From: Pogostemon cablin | Lineage: Eukaryota; Streptophyta; Magnoliopsida; Lamiales; Lamiaceae | Assembly: GCA_023678885.1 (NCBI GenBank) | Contig: CM042975.1 | Coordinates: forward strand, 26,267,405-26,331,404 | DNA: 64,000 nucleotides | Reading direction: 5' to 3' | Part shown: positions 11,544 through 23,075 of the stretch, in pieces | Layout: each line of letters opens with the position of its first letter | Position numbering within the stretch: position 1 is the stretch's first letter | The notes under the pieces: generated by a model | What the model was told of the DNA's origin: nothing | Database searches by the model: none | The model's input: the letters and a program-made list of their open reading frames with translations, nothing else | Program-made: the position numbers and the translations under genes

Positions 11544-12718
11544 TAGGGGTGGGCGGTATGGTATACCGAAAATTTTTTTGCATACCAAATATCATACCAA
11601 AATTTTCGGTATATAAAAAATCATACCATTACCTTACCTAAACTTTCGGCATACCATAATTCGGTATACCAATATTTCAGTATAGGAAAATAGTATACCT
11701 TCTGCCTACCAATATTTCGGTATACCATATCATACCTAAAATATCGGTATATACCGTCCTATTAGATAGTTTGTTATGCCGTTATGCACCTAAAATTCAA
11801 TAAATCTAATTAAAAACTGTACTAGAAAAGTGAAAGATAATTATAAAATAAATTCTAATAGATAACAAATTCATAATAAGATACGAAAATCTACAAACGA
11901 CCAAATTAAATAAGAGTGAGTCTCATGTAAACCGGGTTTATATAAATACCCTATTTTTTAAAATTACTCTTTAGTATATAAAAAATTACTCTTTGAAGAG
12001 TAATAATTTTTACAGAAGAGTAATAATTCATATCTCTAAAGAGTAATTTTTCATATACTAAAAAGTAATCGATAAATCATGATTTACAAGAATTTAAAGA
12101 GTAATTTTTTTAATTTAGAAGAGTAACAATTTATGTGCTAAAGTTTTTTATGTACTAAAGAGTACTAACAGTGTTCACATAATTAATGTATGTAAACCTG
12201 GTTTATAGAAGTATTTGTCATTAAATAAATAGTACCCAAGAGATCTACACAAAAACCATATGAAACTTATATTAAAATCAACACCTTTAAATTTTCATAT
12301 AGGATAGAACTACGTAATTAAAAAAGAAGTACAAGATATCATGAAAGCCAATCAACTTTATCACCCATTTATAATTATGAAATATATAGTAGGATTTTAG
12401 ATTTAATCTTTTAATTAAATAGTGTAAATATATAATTTAATTAAAAATTATAATATATAAATAATGATTATAATTGCATATATCATGTAGTATGGTATAC
12501 CATATCATATTACCCAAAAATTGAATATTTTACGGTATTTTGGTATATACCGAAATACCGCGGTATTGATAATTTATATACCTTTATCGTACCAAAATTT
12601 TCAATACGGTATCATACCTTACCAGAAATTTCAGCATACCTAAAATTTCGGTAAAATCGGTATTTTTGGATATGGTAAGAGCGGTATACCGAAATTTTGG
12701 TATTTTTACCCATCTCTA
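11544..12718. mobile_element. Non-autonomous hAT-type element with GGTATACC subterminal repeats
   Basis: A 1175-bp element with a perfect 8-bp target duplication ATCCAGGT at 11536-11543 and 12719-12726. Ends are TAGGGGTGGGCGG and, reverse-complemented, TAGAGATGGG. About 220 bp at each end is packed with GGTATACC/GGTAT words in both orientations, like hAT subterminal transposase-binding repeats. The interior (11930-12200) holds an array of AGAGTAATAATT words. No transposase frame is present. Confidence 0.85.
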
Positions 12719-12726
12719 ATCCAGGT

Positions 12727-13397
12727 GCACTACAGTTTGACTCACTAATTTGACATCTGCTAATATTTAAAAAAAATCATCAAGTCAAAAAATATTTTTA
12801 CTAATTTGATACATAACCTAAAGCAAAGGGTTGTACTCCTCGGACACCCTTAACAAAAATCCTGGCCTTGTCATTGGCTGCAACCTGTGTTCTCACCACC
12901 ACTTTCTCACACTTCACCACAACCACTATCCCCCTCCCAAATAGACATCAAACACTTGAATAATATCATATAACATCAATCAAGAACTACACATCCCAAA
13001 ATGTAATTATCTATGAAGTGACTAAAGAAAAAAAAATGTTATATTTAGAAAATTAGTGTTGTAAATTTTGTAGTCACTTATCTTTTCCAATTAATATTAG
13101 TCACTTTTCATCCACTATGCTTTACAAAGAAAAGCTTTACCTCATGTCGTTATTTATGCCATAAAGAAATAAAATGAAAAGCTTTACCTCATGTCGTTAT
13201 TTATGCCATAAAGAAATAAAATGATCACTTGACTGAGTAAAATTAATGGAACCATCCCAAGGAAGAAATCATTAACGTATGATCTATATATATTTATATA
13301 ATGTAACTGTTTTAAAAAGCAGTGTTATTCTAATTAATAATTGCCTAACTATTTCCGGAAATAATAGGATTATGATTAATTATTTTGATACATTTTA

Positions 13398-13436
<39 letters not shown>

Positions 13437-13598
13437 GGTTTTACCGTATTATATTAAAAATTAAATTGATAATGCATTTCTAATATTCTTCACAATAAAG
13501 TCAACTAAATTTAAACTTATTTTGTACATAAGCGTATAGCTAGTTTAATTTCTAATTTTTTTTATTTATATTTTTAATTAATATATAATGTTAGATTA

Positions 13599-13649
<51 letters not shown>

Positions 13650-14565
13650 TTTATAACACAGAATCTATTATACATACATAACTGAAAATATAAACAAAAA
13701 TTGTAGTGATACAATTTCTTCTATAAATTAGAATATTATTATTCATTTGAATAAACAGTGTATTTTATCTTTAAGTGTGACACTTTATCACATAAGTGCT
13801 TACATAAATTTTTATGTAAGATTATATAAATTGGTATGTATCAAAATTGTCCTTAATATACTTCATAAATTTAATAAACCCTAGTCACTGTCCAATAAAT
13901 TATAAAATATTATATCAAAATTATTATAATAGTTTATTTAAAGAATATACTTGATATGTAAAGTTTTAAGTGAAGAAATCTATATTAAATAATTGGAATC
14001 TATAAATCAGGATATTGTTTTTAAATTGAATACTAACTTAAATTAATACACTAATTGCCAAATTAAGTGAAGAAACTATAATATATAATGTAAAGTTTAA
14101 AGAAACACAAAAAGCTGACTGTAAAATTTGTATACTTGTAAAATAAGGAGTAATCATAAATTAAATTAAAGAAACATAAAATCTATTGTGCTGAATTAAG
14201 GTAAACTGTAGTAGACTAACATAAGTTATAGTAGTTGAACTCAAATATCTTTTAAAACATTGGCCAAAGTATATACTTTTCTTTTCGTAACGTAGTCCAA
14301 CAGTGCAGGAACGTTCTCCAAAATACAACTCAGCAATAGACCAATTCAAATATTTTCCATGAACGTGCAAAGCGAAGAATTTATAGGAATCAATTGCAAA
14401 AAAATATAAACAAACTATAATAAATTACAAAATACAGAAAGAATTTAAAATGATTTAATATAACTATATTAACACTATATTATTAATAAAGAATAAATAA
14501 TTACGATAATTATATTTTGGACCAAATAACACACCACCTCTCTCCACGTCTAAGAATTTTATATA
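12727..14565. other. AT-rich spacer with microsatellites
   Basis: It contains (TA)n at about 13401-13432 and (TTA)n at about 13600-13645. The phrase TTCTAATATTCTTCACAAT at about 13470 recurs near 19440. No supported gene was found. Confidence 0.5.
13130..13223. repeat. Perfect 47-bp tandem duplication
   Basis: Units 13130-13176 and 13177-13223 appear identical, each starting AAAAGCTTTACCTCATGTCG. Absence of divergence indicates a recent event. Confidence 0.95.
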
Positions 14566-14850
14566 CTCCCTCCGTCCCATACTTATGTTCACACTTTCCG
14601 TTTTCGTCCGTCCCATACTTATGTTCACCACCCAAAAAAGAAAATTTCACATTAACCAACAACCTCAAAATTTATCTTAATTTCAAAAATATCAATCACA
14701 CCTAACAAGCATAACATACTTTATAATTTATTTAAGTATTACTTAAAAATACCACAATACCCTTAAAAAGTCAATAAAGTTGGTCAAAAAGCAACTTTCT
14801 TAAACTTCGTATCTACAGTACCGGTGAACATAAGTCCTGGACGGAAGGAG
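14566..14850. mobile_element. Stowaway-like MITE, copy 3, with duplicated ends
   Basis: Starts CTCCCTCCGTCCCA after TA and ends GGACGGAAGGAG before TA. The left end repeats CCGTCCCATACTTATGTTCA twice. The right end with its flank (AAGTCCTGGACGGAAGGAG plus TATTTTTTAA) is duplicated again to 14880-14890. Confidence 0.8.
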
Positions 14851-14978
14851 TATTTTTTAAAAAGTCCTGGACGGAAGGAGTATTTTTTAAAATGTGGGTT
14901 GAAAGTGAGCAAGTTATCCCCTGCAAAAAAATTATGTCATTAAAATAAATAAATGAGTAAAGACGTAAACAAATATAC

Positions 14979-15376
14979 TTAGTCTAAAAGGTCAATATAT
15001 ATTTTTTTGTATACACAATATTGAAGTTTAAAATTTTCCACTGGAATGAACTTTCCAATTACACAAACGATGCAAACGAAAAAATTACCTGTTAGAAGAT
15101 GACATCTATCTTTCAGAAGATCACAAATTGAAGTACGATTACTTTGATAACACCGTACATATAAGCTTTCAATGCCATCAAACATTATATTGACAAATAC
15201 ATCCTTTGTAACATCATGGAGATTTATCAAGCTAGATAAAACAACTTGCAGAGACGGATTATGATCGCTTAATGAGACCTTAGCAAATCTATTGCATGTC
15301 ACATGTAAATTAATAACTTTTACTATAGTGTTGTAATCATCGAGGGATCGTATATTGAGTTTATCCTCATTCACCT
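14979..15376 (-). pseudogene. Unidentified coding segment next to the B3 exon
   Basis: A minus-strand frame of about 130 codons starts at a likely acceptor (TTTCGCAG before GTGAATGAGG, about 15376). It reads residues such as RSLDDYNTIVKVINLHVTC and VFVNIMFDGIESLYVRC. It has normal-looking amino-acid composition and lies downstream of the B3 exon on the same strand. Direct splicing from the B3 exon donor at 15634 would be out of frame, so an exon is missing or the gene is degenerate. The family was not recognised. Confidence 0.4.
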
Positions 15377-15634
15377 GCGAAATATAAAATATATATTGGT
15401 TTTTGTAAAAAAAAAAAAAAGAAAATTTAAATAAAAATACCAATATTGATTGCATCAACTAAATTGTTAAAGTAAACGCACCAGATTACGTGAATTTTTA
15501 ATAAAAAAGTCTACCAAAGGTCTTCGTAGGTTCAAAGGATCCGCAATATATGTATATGTAAAAAATAATCCGATATTAAATCAAATGAATAAAATATTAT
15601 AAACATAGACACTCCTTAAGTGTCTCACATTTAC

Positions 15635-16489
15635 CTGATCCAATGGTCTTCTCCATTCCTCTATTATCGTGTATTTTGAAAAATAAGGAATTCTCATTTT
15701 CATACGCAAAAGTGATAACATCACCAACCATTAAGTTATACAATCTCTCAAAATGAGTCCATACAGCACCGAAATAACATTTATTACTTTTGCACAATGT
15801 AGAAACACAAATTTTACGTTCCTTCGAATCATGCAAGAACAACTCCTTAGGTAGGGGTGTCAACGGGCACCCGACCCGCGGGTACCTGGCCCGCCCCGCA
15901 CGTTTTGGGCCGGCCCAGACCCGGCCCGTAGGAGAAACGGGGCTGCCCGGCCTGGACCCGTACGGGTCCGGGGCGGGTCCAGGTATTAACTTAGACCCGA
16001 CCCGGCCCGCCCCGGCCCGCCCCGTATATAATATATTAAAAATTAATTTATATTTTATATATATATAATTATATTTTATGTTAATATATATATATATATA
16101 TATATATATTATACAATTATTTTATATTTTATACATAAAAATTATTTATAATTATATGATATATATATAATTTTTAAATTATAATTATATTTAATATTCT
16201 TATGATTATTTATTTAAATATATGAATAATTTTTGTATAATTTAAATTTTTTAGGACAAATTAAAAAAAAAAAAAAAACGGGGCGGGGCGGGGCGGACCC
16301 GCCCCGTATGAGTCTGGGCACGGGTCCTATTATATAGGACCCGTACGGGTCCGGGGCGGGTCCGGGCCAGGTACTTCACAAACGGGCCGGGTCCGGGTAG
16401 TGCACTACCCGGCCCAGACCCGGCCCGTTGACACCCCTATCCTTAGGTAACCCAGTATGATAGAGATCAACAAATTCCATGGGTATAGT
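15635..16489 (-). pseudogene. B3 DNA-binding domain exon split by an hAT-type element
   Basis: On the minus strand the exon opens after an acceptor (TTCTAAAG, 16490) with TIPMEFVDLYHTGLPKE, is interrupted at 16440/15851, and resumes with LPKELFLHDSKERKICVSTL, CKSNKCYFGAVWTHFERLY and NLMVGDVITFAYE, ending at a GTAAAT donor (15634). These are the hallmark strands of plant B3 domains: the IP start, KSNKCYFG-W and the N-L-VGD-ITF end. Such proteins bind DNA in the nucleus. The 588-bp insertion with its 8-bp duplication destroys the reading frame. Other domains of the protein are not identified. Confidence 0.7.
15852..16439. mobile_element. hAT-type MITE with GC-rich ends
   Basis: A 588-bp element with a perfect 8-bp duplication TCCTTAGG (15844-15851 and 16440-16447). 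Both ends read TAGGGGTGTCAACGGGC inward. Each subterminal region of 100-170 bp is very GC-rich with many GGGCCGG, CCCGACCCG and ACGGGTCC words, while the middle is almost pure AT. There is no transposase. Confidence 0.9.
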
Positions 16490-16509
16490 CTTTAGAAGAG
16501 AAAAAAAAA

Positions 16510-16520
16510 TCAATTATAAC

Positions 16521-16566
<46 letters not shown>
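16510..16566. repeat. (AAT)n microsatellite
   Basis: About 17 AAT/ATA units in the minus-strand intron just upstream of the B3 exon. Confidence 0.9.
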
Positions 16567-16569
<3 letters not shown>

Positions 16570-17641
16570 AATCAAACCATTATGTCTTCAAATTCATTGG
16601 CACCACAACTAAGATAAAAGCACTGCTTACAAAGTTATTTAAATTTGGAGTAGACATCTTAAATTTTTATTTTTTTTAAGTTCTAAAAGAAAGATGCTCA
16701 AAATATTTATATAAATGATTTAGAAATGCAAAATACTCTATAATCTAAAATCTATATATAGAAAACACAAATTAATAATAAATAGATTTATATATCAAAT
16801 CATTTATCATTAATATATATTGAATGTTATTGAAATCAACGTTGATGTATTTTGGTAAATTAAATAAGTCAACATTTGATTAAATATTTTTTCTGAAAAT
16901 ACATTAAACAAATCAAATTATGGAAACAGGAAACAATAATTGAATGGTAAAGACAGGTGAACCGTGATCCTCTAGGATCATCCATTAACCAAACTTAATA
17001 ATTTTAAAAGGCCCTATTTGGTTATTATGAAATTATAAAATTATTTAATTATGTGTAGAGTAAAATTAATTAGATCTAAATAAATTTATTGGATCTTGTT
17101 TGTTTGATATTAAATTTAAATTTTAAAAATTAATTATAAAAAAGAAATTAATTAGGAATTACATTTATATAAATTTTTTCTACGTTTTCCTTACTTAATT
17201 TATATTTTTTGTTATTTAAAAAAATAATAATTTAAAATTTATTATTTACTTAATTTGTTTTTTAATTTAAATATTACAAAATTATAAAATATGATACTAT
17301 ATTGATGAAAAGTGACAATTGTGTTGTGAACTATTTCATGAACAATTAATTGTAAAAATGAGAAGTGATAACATTTTAAAAGAAAGTGATAATATCTTTT
17401 ATAAAAAGTGATAAACATTTTTAATAAAAAAGTTATTCATAATTAAGTAAAGTGATATCTGCCTAATTGTATTATTTCATGAATAATTCATAAAAATAAT
17501 AAAAAGGGACAACATATTAAATAAAAAGTTATACATGATAAAGAAAAAATGATAACCCCTTAAATTATTTTATAAACAATTTTTGGAATGAATAAAAAGT
17601 TATAACATTTTTAACATAAAGTGATACCCGATCAGAAGAAA

Positions 17642-17680
<39 letters not shown>

Positions 17681-17945
17681 TTGATTCAAATTTTTAATAT
17701 ATTTAATATTGCAATTAATTAAGGTTGTAGATGTGCGCAGCATGAATACATATTGCCAAACAGGCTGGTAGATGTGCGTGAATATTGGATTACCAAAAAT
17801 GGACAGTTCTTTTTAAGATTTTTCATTCATTTTTAATTTAAATTATAATACGATTAATTAATGAATGGATGATCCATTTTACATAAGGGAATCCGTGAGA
17901 CGGTCTCACTAAAACCTACCCTAATTGAATATATCTATCTATATA
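16567..17945. other. AT-rich spacer with AAAGTGATAAC repeats
   Basis: Variants of AAAGTGATAACATTTTTAAT recur at about 17360-17640, as in the arrays near 33 kb and 59 kb. There is an (AAT)n run at about 17643-17681. A single MITE-like end with GTGAGACGGTCTCAC lies at about 17893-17908. No gene is supported. Confidence 0.5.
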
Positions 17946-17947
17946 TA

Positions 17948-18169
17948 CTCCCTCCGTCCCACCAAGGGTAGTTTTTGCTTTTTGCATGTGGATTAAGGAG
18001 TATTATTATTTATTGTGTAATGAATAGTTGTATTAGTAAGAGTGTGAGCCCCATATTTTACTTGTATTAGTGGGCGTGTGTGGGTCCATATGTGTAAAAA
18101 AGGAAAGATTACTCTTTGGGTGGGACGCCCGAAATGAAAAAAATGTACCTTTGGATGGGATGGAGGGAA
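17948..18169. mobile_element. Stowaway-like MITE, copy 4
   Basis: Starts CTCCCTCCGTCCCACC after TA and ends GGGATGGAGGGAA before TA. Confidence 0.8.
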
Positions 18170-18224
18170 TATATAAATCGGATTAAGATTGTTAAACATT
18201 CATTTTTGAAGTTTGTTAAACGCT

Positions 18225-18230
<6 letters not shown>

Positions 18231-18300
<70 letters not shown>
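18231..18300. repeat. (AT)n microsatellite
   Basis: About 35 uninterrupted AT units, abutting the left duplication of the hAT-type element that starts at 18307. Confidence 0.95.
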
Positions 18301-18306
<6 letters not shown>

Positions 18307-18778
18307 CAGAGGCGGATTTACGTTAGGGCAGCCCGGGCTCATGCCCAAGGCTGCCCACTGAGAGCCAATTATATTTTATGTAAATAATTTGATTTTTTAA
18401 GTTTAGCCCACCCTAAAAATATTTTAAGCCCACCCAATATAAGCTCAAAAATAAATTTACATTCTCAAATTATATATTCTATAAGTCCATTACAATAAAT
18501 ATTAAAAATTGGCACATTCTCTATTATTTTGCGATATATATACTCTCTCCATCTCACGGTATTTTGTTTTTTTTGCACTTGGATTAAGGCGTATTACTTA
18601 TTATTTAAATTTTTAATAGTTAGTTGTATTAGTGGGAGTGTGAGCCTCATATTTTAATTGTATTAGTGGGTGTGTGTTAGTCTCATATATGTAAAAAAAA
18701 GTGGGACTCTTTGGGTGGGACGTTGCCCGCTGGGACGCCCAAAATGAAAAAAAAAACTAATTTTTTAAGGGACGAAGG

Positions 18779-18858
<80 letters not shown>

Positions 18859-18906
18859 TTTTAATAAACTTAGCCCACCCATTGCGAATTTCTGGATCCG
18901 CCCCTG
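18307..18906. mobile_element. hAT-type element (600 bp) carrying a nested Stowaway-like MITE
   Basis: A perfect 8-bp target duplication TATAGGGT lies at 18299-18306 and 18907-18914. Left end CAGAGGCGGATTTACG; right end, reverse-complemented, CAGGGGCGGATCCAG. GCCCACCC words are subterminal on both sides. The interior contains a Stowaway-like MITE and an (AT)n run (18781-18850). There is no transposase frame. Confidence 0.88.
18543..18780. mobile_element. Stowaway-like MITE, copy 5, nested in the hAT-type element
   Basis: Starts CTCTCTCCATCTCACGG after TA and ends AAGGGACGAAGGAA before TA. Its interior matches copies 4 and 13. It is more diverged at its ends than most other copies. Confidence 0.7.
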
Positions 18907-18990
18907 TATAGGGTTAAGATTGTTAAATATTACTCCAAATCGGGTCGGTTGAGTTACCATGATTAACCTCCTTCACATGCTGTCGGGCCG

Positions 18991-19110
18991 GCATGCGGGG
19001 GCGCCTAGGGTGGGTGAACCACCTATTTGTACATTGTTAAATATTAAATCGGCGTGCGGGGCCCCTGGGTAGGCGAACCACTTTTTTTTACATTGTTAAA
19101 TATTATATAT
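18991..19110. repeat. GC-rich imperfect tandem pair
   Basis: Two units of about 60 bp contain GGC(A/G)TGCGGGG, a GTGAACCAC/GCGAACCAC motif and ACATTGTTAAATATTA. The GC-rich halves stand out in AT-rich DNA. Confidence 0.6.
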
Positions 19111-19510
19111 TAAATTAAATCAACACTAATAGCGTATATAATTATTCATAATTGTAAGACAAAATTACTTCAATCAACATTAAATACGAAGCCATGAAAG
19201 TTTCCTTAAAGATTAAATTAATCTCCACATAATGAGATTTCAGAAGATATATACACGCAAGAAATAGTATTAATGAGATCAAGGGCTGACATTATTTTAA
19301 AAAAAACAGATGGTATTAGTCTATAAAACATTACCAAAAAGGAAAAATAAAAAGATAGAAATGCCCCAACTTGTTATAAAATGTTTATAACATGTTTTAT
19401 CGGATTTATTACATTAAAAATTAAATTGGTAATGCATTTCTAATATTCTTCACAATCAACTAAATTTAAACTTATTTTGTACATATCAAATTATGGTAAC
19501 AGGAAACAAT

Positions 19511-19550
<40 letters not shown>

Positions 19551-19890
19551 ATTTATTGTATATTTCTAAACATTAAATTAAATATGATTATCCAAAAATT
19601 AGATTGTAAACAGTCCTTCAAAAATATAATCAACTATCGTACTTCAGGACATAAGAAACCTTTAAGTTAAACAGAATTGATAATGGAAATTGAAGCATAA
19701 GATTTTAACATATTTGATAATGGATTCATCACTGGAAAAAAATTACTTCAATCAACAAAAAAAATCTGAAAAGTAACCAAATGAACTTTAAGACAAAATT
19801 AAAATATTCTTTCGTATTCTAAATGAACTTTTCAGCACTTTAAAATATTTGTAAATCAGAATCAGACAACACAAAGTTGCATTATTAAAA
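19111..19890. other. AT-rich spacer
   Basis: The segment at 19400-19520 duplicates parts of 13445-13530 (TTCTAATATTCTTCACAAT) and 16905-16945 (CAGGAAACAATAATTGAAT). An (AT)n run lies at about 19518-19546. No gene was recognised. Confidence 0.5.
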
Positions 19891-19899
19891 GAGAAGAGA

Positions 19900-20560
19900 A
19901 GAGAAGAGAATCAAGTCCACCAAACCTATGTCAGACCAACGTAGAATGTCCATCAACGGCAATGTACTTGAATAGCAAGTCCATCAACATCAAAGCTTGT
20001 ATTACCTACTGTCGACCTTCCTCCATCAGCCTTGGATTAATCCACAAAATCAGGTACCATTGCTTCTTTAAAGAGTGGACTATGTTGATCATTGTAAAAC
20101 AGAACAAAGTCTTTGAAATCGGCGTAAAATAAATCCTTGTAACAATCAAACTTATCATAACCGAAACATCTAAAGTTAGCTGCATTAACAAATTAGGAAA
20201 CCAAAAAAAAACACTACATTAGTAACGATGATGAAACACAACAAACGCATATAACAGAGAGGAAATACATGGGAAAACAAAATTCTATAAACCACTCAAA
20301 CTTGTACCAAAGAAAAAACGAAAATGAGTTCACGATTCAAAGAAGAAAGCGCTAAAGAAGATCGCGAATCACCGATCAGAGAAGAGGATTAACATTCAAA
20401 GCCGTAAATGTAAGATTCAGTGACCGATTAGAGAAGATTGGGTGGATGAGAGATATTCTTCATGGGGTGGAGAAGAACTTGGAAACAGGAGAAAGATTAG
20501 AAATTAATTCATTGATGAAGAATGGGGAAGAGGAATTGATAACTCCATCACGCAAAACAC
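19900..20560 (-). pseudogene. Possible minus-strand gene remnant, unidentified
   Basis: The minus strand at about 20045-20180 reads FGYDKFDCYKDLFYADFKDF then VLFYNDQHSPLFKEAMVPDF and VD before a TAA; the same frame continues past the stop with SKADGGRSTVGNTSFDVDG. This looks like decayed coding sequence. The region 20300-20560 upstream on that strand has a purine-rich leader-like character. The protein was not recognised. Confidence 0.3.
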
Positions 20561-20924
20561 ATATATAGAAGAAAATGATTTAAGAGATTTGATTGATGAA
20601 GGAACAGTAGAGGGTTAAAGATATGGATAAAATAGAAGGGAATGGATAATAAAATAGAAGGCTAACAATACCTACGTAAGGGAAGAAATATGAACATAAA
20701 AATAAGAACATAAAAAACCGGTTGAGAAACGGGAAAATAAAGTGCCCCCATTAGGGGCTATTATATACTCCATATATAGAATATAGATATAGATATAGAT
20801 ATAGATGTATCCGATAGTAAGTGACTCATAATTAAATCCATATATAAATTAAATACCATCTTTAATCATTTTTTTTATTGATTAGGAATAGATAATCAAC
20901 AAAATATATCTAACTTATTATTAT

Positions 20925-21012
20925 TATTCATATATATCTTCAAATTAAATATCTCCTTAGATTATATTTTATTATTATTATTCATATATATCTTCAAATT
21001 AAATATCTCCTT
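20925..21012. repeat. Tandem pair of about 45 bp
   Basis: ATTATTATTCATATATATCT followed by TCAAATTAAATATCTCC occurs twice in succession. Confidence 0.8.
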
Positions 21013-21017
21013 TGATT

Positions 21018-21325
21018 GATTAGGAATAGATAATTAAGTCAATCAATAAAAATATATCCAACTAATTTTCTTATAAAAATTTATAGTCGATAATGGTACG
21101 AATAGATAAAAATCCATGTATAAATTAAATACCATCTTTAATATTTTGTATGTAATAGTAATTATTTAAATTCATTGTATCTCATAGTAATTTAGGGTAA
21201 AAGTGTGTACCTATTAGTGGTTTTCCCTTTAATTATCTATTCGTAGGCTACCATTGTCGATTATAAATTTTTATAAGAAAATTAGTTGGAGATATATTTA
21301 TTGATTGACTTAATTATCTATTCCA
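21018..21325. repeat. Inverted repeat with arms of about 95 bp
   Basis: The arm at about 21018-21116 (AGGAATAGATAATTAAGTCA onward) is the near-perfect reverse complement of about 21231-21325, around a spacer of about 115 bp. RNA from this region would form a long hairpin. It lies just beyond the 3' end of the minus-strand helicase remnant. Confidence 0.85.
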
Positions 21326-21591
21326 AATTAATTAAAAAATTAGTATGTTTCCCCATGTATTACACAGGTTATATTTTTTATAATATAACTTTTTTAAATG
21401 ATTTTTACTTTATTATGTTAATTTCGATATGTTTTGATGTAATTTTATTTTCGTTCTGTTTTTCATGTTCGTATATATTTATCTTTATTTATTGTAATTA
21501 GGATGTTTACTTTTAAATGGTATATTATGTAACTGAATTGAAATAAATAAACACTGAAATATAATCATATTTATATTATCTATAACATTAA

Positions 21592-23000
21592 TTACTGTAA
21601 ATTTTTAAAAACCTCACCAAACACAACATTAACTGTGTTGTTTCTTGCTTTCCCTTCTTCATCCAGACAAAGTATTTTTAGGCTCGCCCCACTATTAACT
21701 CTGGAGAGCGCTACATATAACTGACCATGTGTAAAAACATGTTTCGTTAGGAAAATCCCAACACTCGATAATGATTGTCCCTGACTCTTGTTTATAGTCA
21801 TCGCAAAACACACCAACACTGGAAACTGTCTCCTTTGAAACATAATTGGTAGTGTGTTGTCCGTTGGACTCAAAATCATTCTAGGAATTAACACCAAGCT
21901 CTCTTTATTTTTACCACCTAGTATCTTCGCTTCAATAACATGAATCCCCAATTTAGTTACTATCAATCAGTTCCATTGCATAATCCTGAAGCTGGATTAA
22001 TGTTTCTGAGGAGCATTATTGGAACTCCTACCTTAAGTACCAAAACATGATTAGGGACTCCAGAACACTTAAGAGAATTCAAAAAATCTTCCGAATATAG
22101 ACTATTAGTGTTGGGTGATCTATCATTTGGACATATTTTATCTGAACTAAGATATTCTCTTGCTTCCCCAGGAAACATATTTAGCATGTGGTCATTGATA
22201 GTTTCTACCACTCTATGTATAGGAGCTAGAATTACTCTATCCTCAAAATATCCTGGTGTATTGCAATTTTCAATAATGACGGATATATACTGTTAACAAT
22301 AGAATCCACTGGGTTCTCGTCGTTTAATATTAGTAGGTCTGAAGGGATCTCAATTGTGTACTCTCCATCATTACCTTCCCCAACATCACCATTACCAACA
22401 TTCAATATCCAATCAGAGAACTCAGCAATATCATGTTCATCATTTTCAAGATCATCTCTTTCAGAACGTAGCCTCATATTTTTTGTGAGTGTTAGTACCG
22501 CACAATCATCCCATACGCTCGAAGAGTTGATTGTTGCTGATATTATATCCTCGCGGGTGCCTTTTGTAACCACAGGCAAAATTTATCTTAAATCTCCACC
22601 AAAAACCACCGTTTTCCCTCCAAATGGTTTTTCTTCTAGAATAGGGTTAATCAACCTCATAATGTCTCTCAAACTCCTATCAAGAGCCTCAAAACAATAC
22701 CTCTTTACCATTGGCGCTTCATCTCATATAATGAGATTACTTTTTTGAAGCAATGTGCACAATTCAGTTCCGGGGTTAATATTGCACATGGAGTTTTCAT
22801 TCACCTTCAAATGTATTGCAAACCTGGAGTGGGAGGTTCGTCCTCCTGGAAGAAGAAGCGCTGCTATTCCACTAGAAGCTACATTAATGACGATACGACC
22901 GTCTTTTCTCAAAGCAGCAGATAATGTGTTCCAAATAAAAGTTTTCCCTGTTCCCCCGAATCCATAAAGAAAAAAGATTCCTCCGAATCCATAAAAATTA
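21592..23000 (-). pseudogene. Broken PIF1-type DNA helicase (Helitron-like)
   Basis: Minus-strand translation gives the helicase order: FFLYGFGGTGKTFIWNT (Walker A, codons at 22940-22963), VASSGIAALLLPGGRTSHS, a DEAPMV motif, FGGDLR-ILPVV, VETINDHMLNMFPGEAREYL, VPIMLLRNINPASGLCNGT and the C-terminal AMTINKSQGQSLSSVGIFL with GQLYVALSRV. These are PIF1-family motifs and closely resemble the helicase half of plant Helitron RepHel proteins. Lesions seen: stop at 22724-22726 where Trp is expected, stop at 22583-22585 where Gln is expected, a frameshift near 22275, and a one-base loss near 21967. No Rep (HUH) domain was found upstream. It is dead as a protein. Confidence 0.88.
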
Positions 23001-23075
23001 TGATAATCTAAATCTTCAGTTATAATAAAATTTATGGATAAATCCTAAATATTTCATGAAGTAATAGGTTTTGTT

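Noticed and set aside
18711..18960. Frames coding runs of Tyr-Ile
   Set aside because: Translation of the (AT)n microsatellite; the same applies at 48059-48251.
22108..22967. Plus-strand frames across the helicase region
   Set aside because: Antisense shadows of the minus-strand PIF1 motifs.
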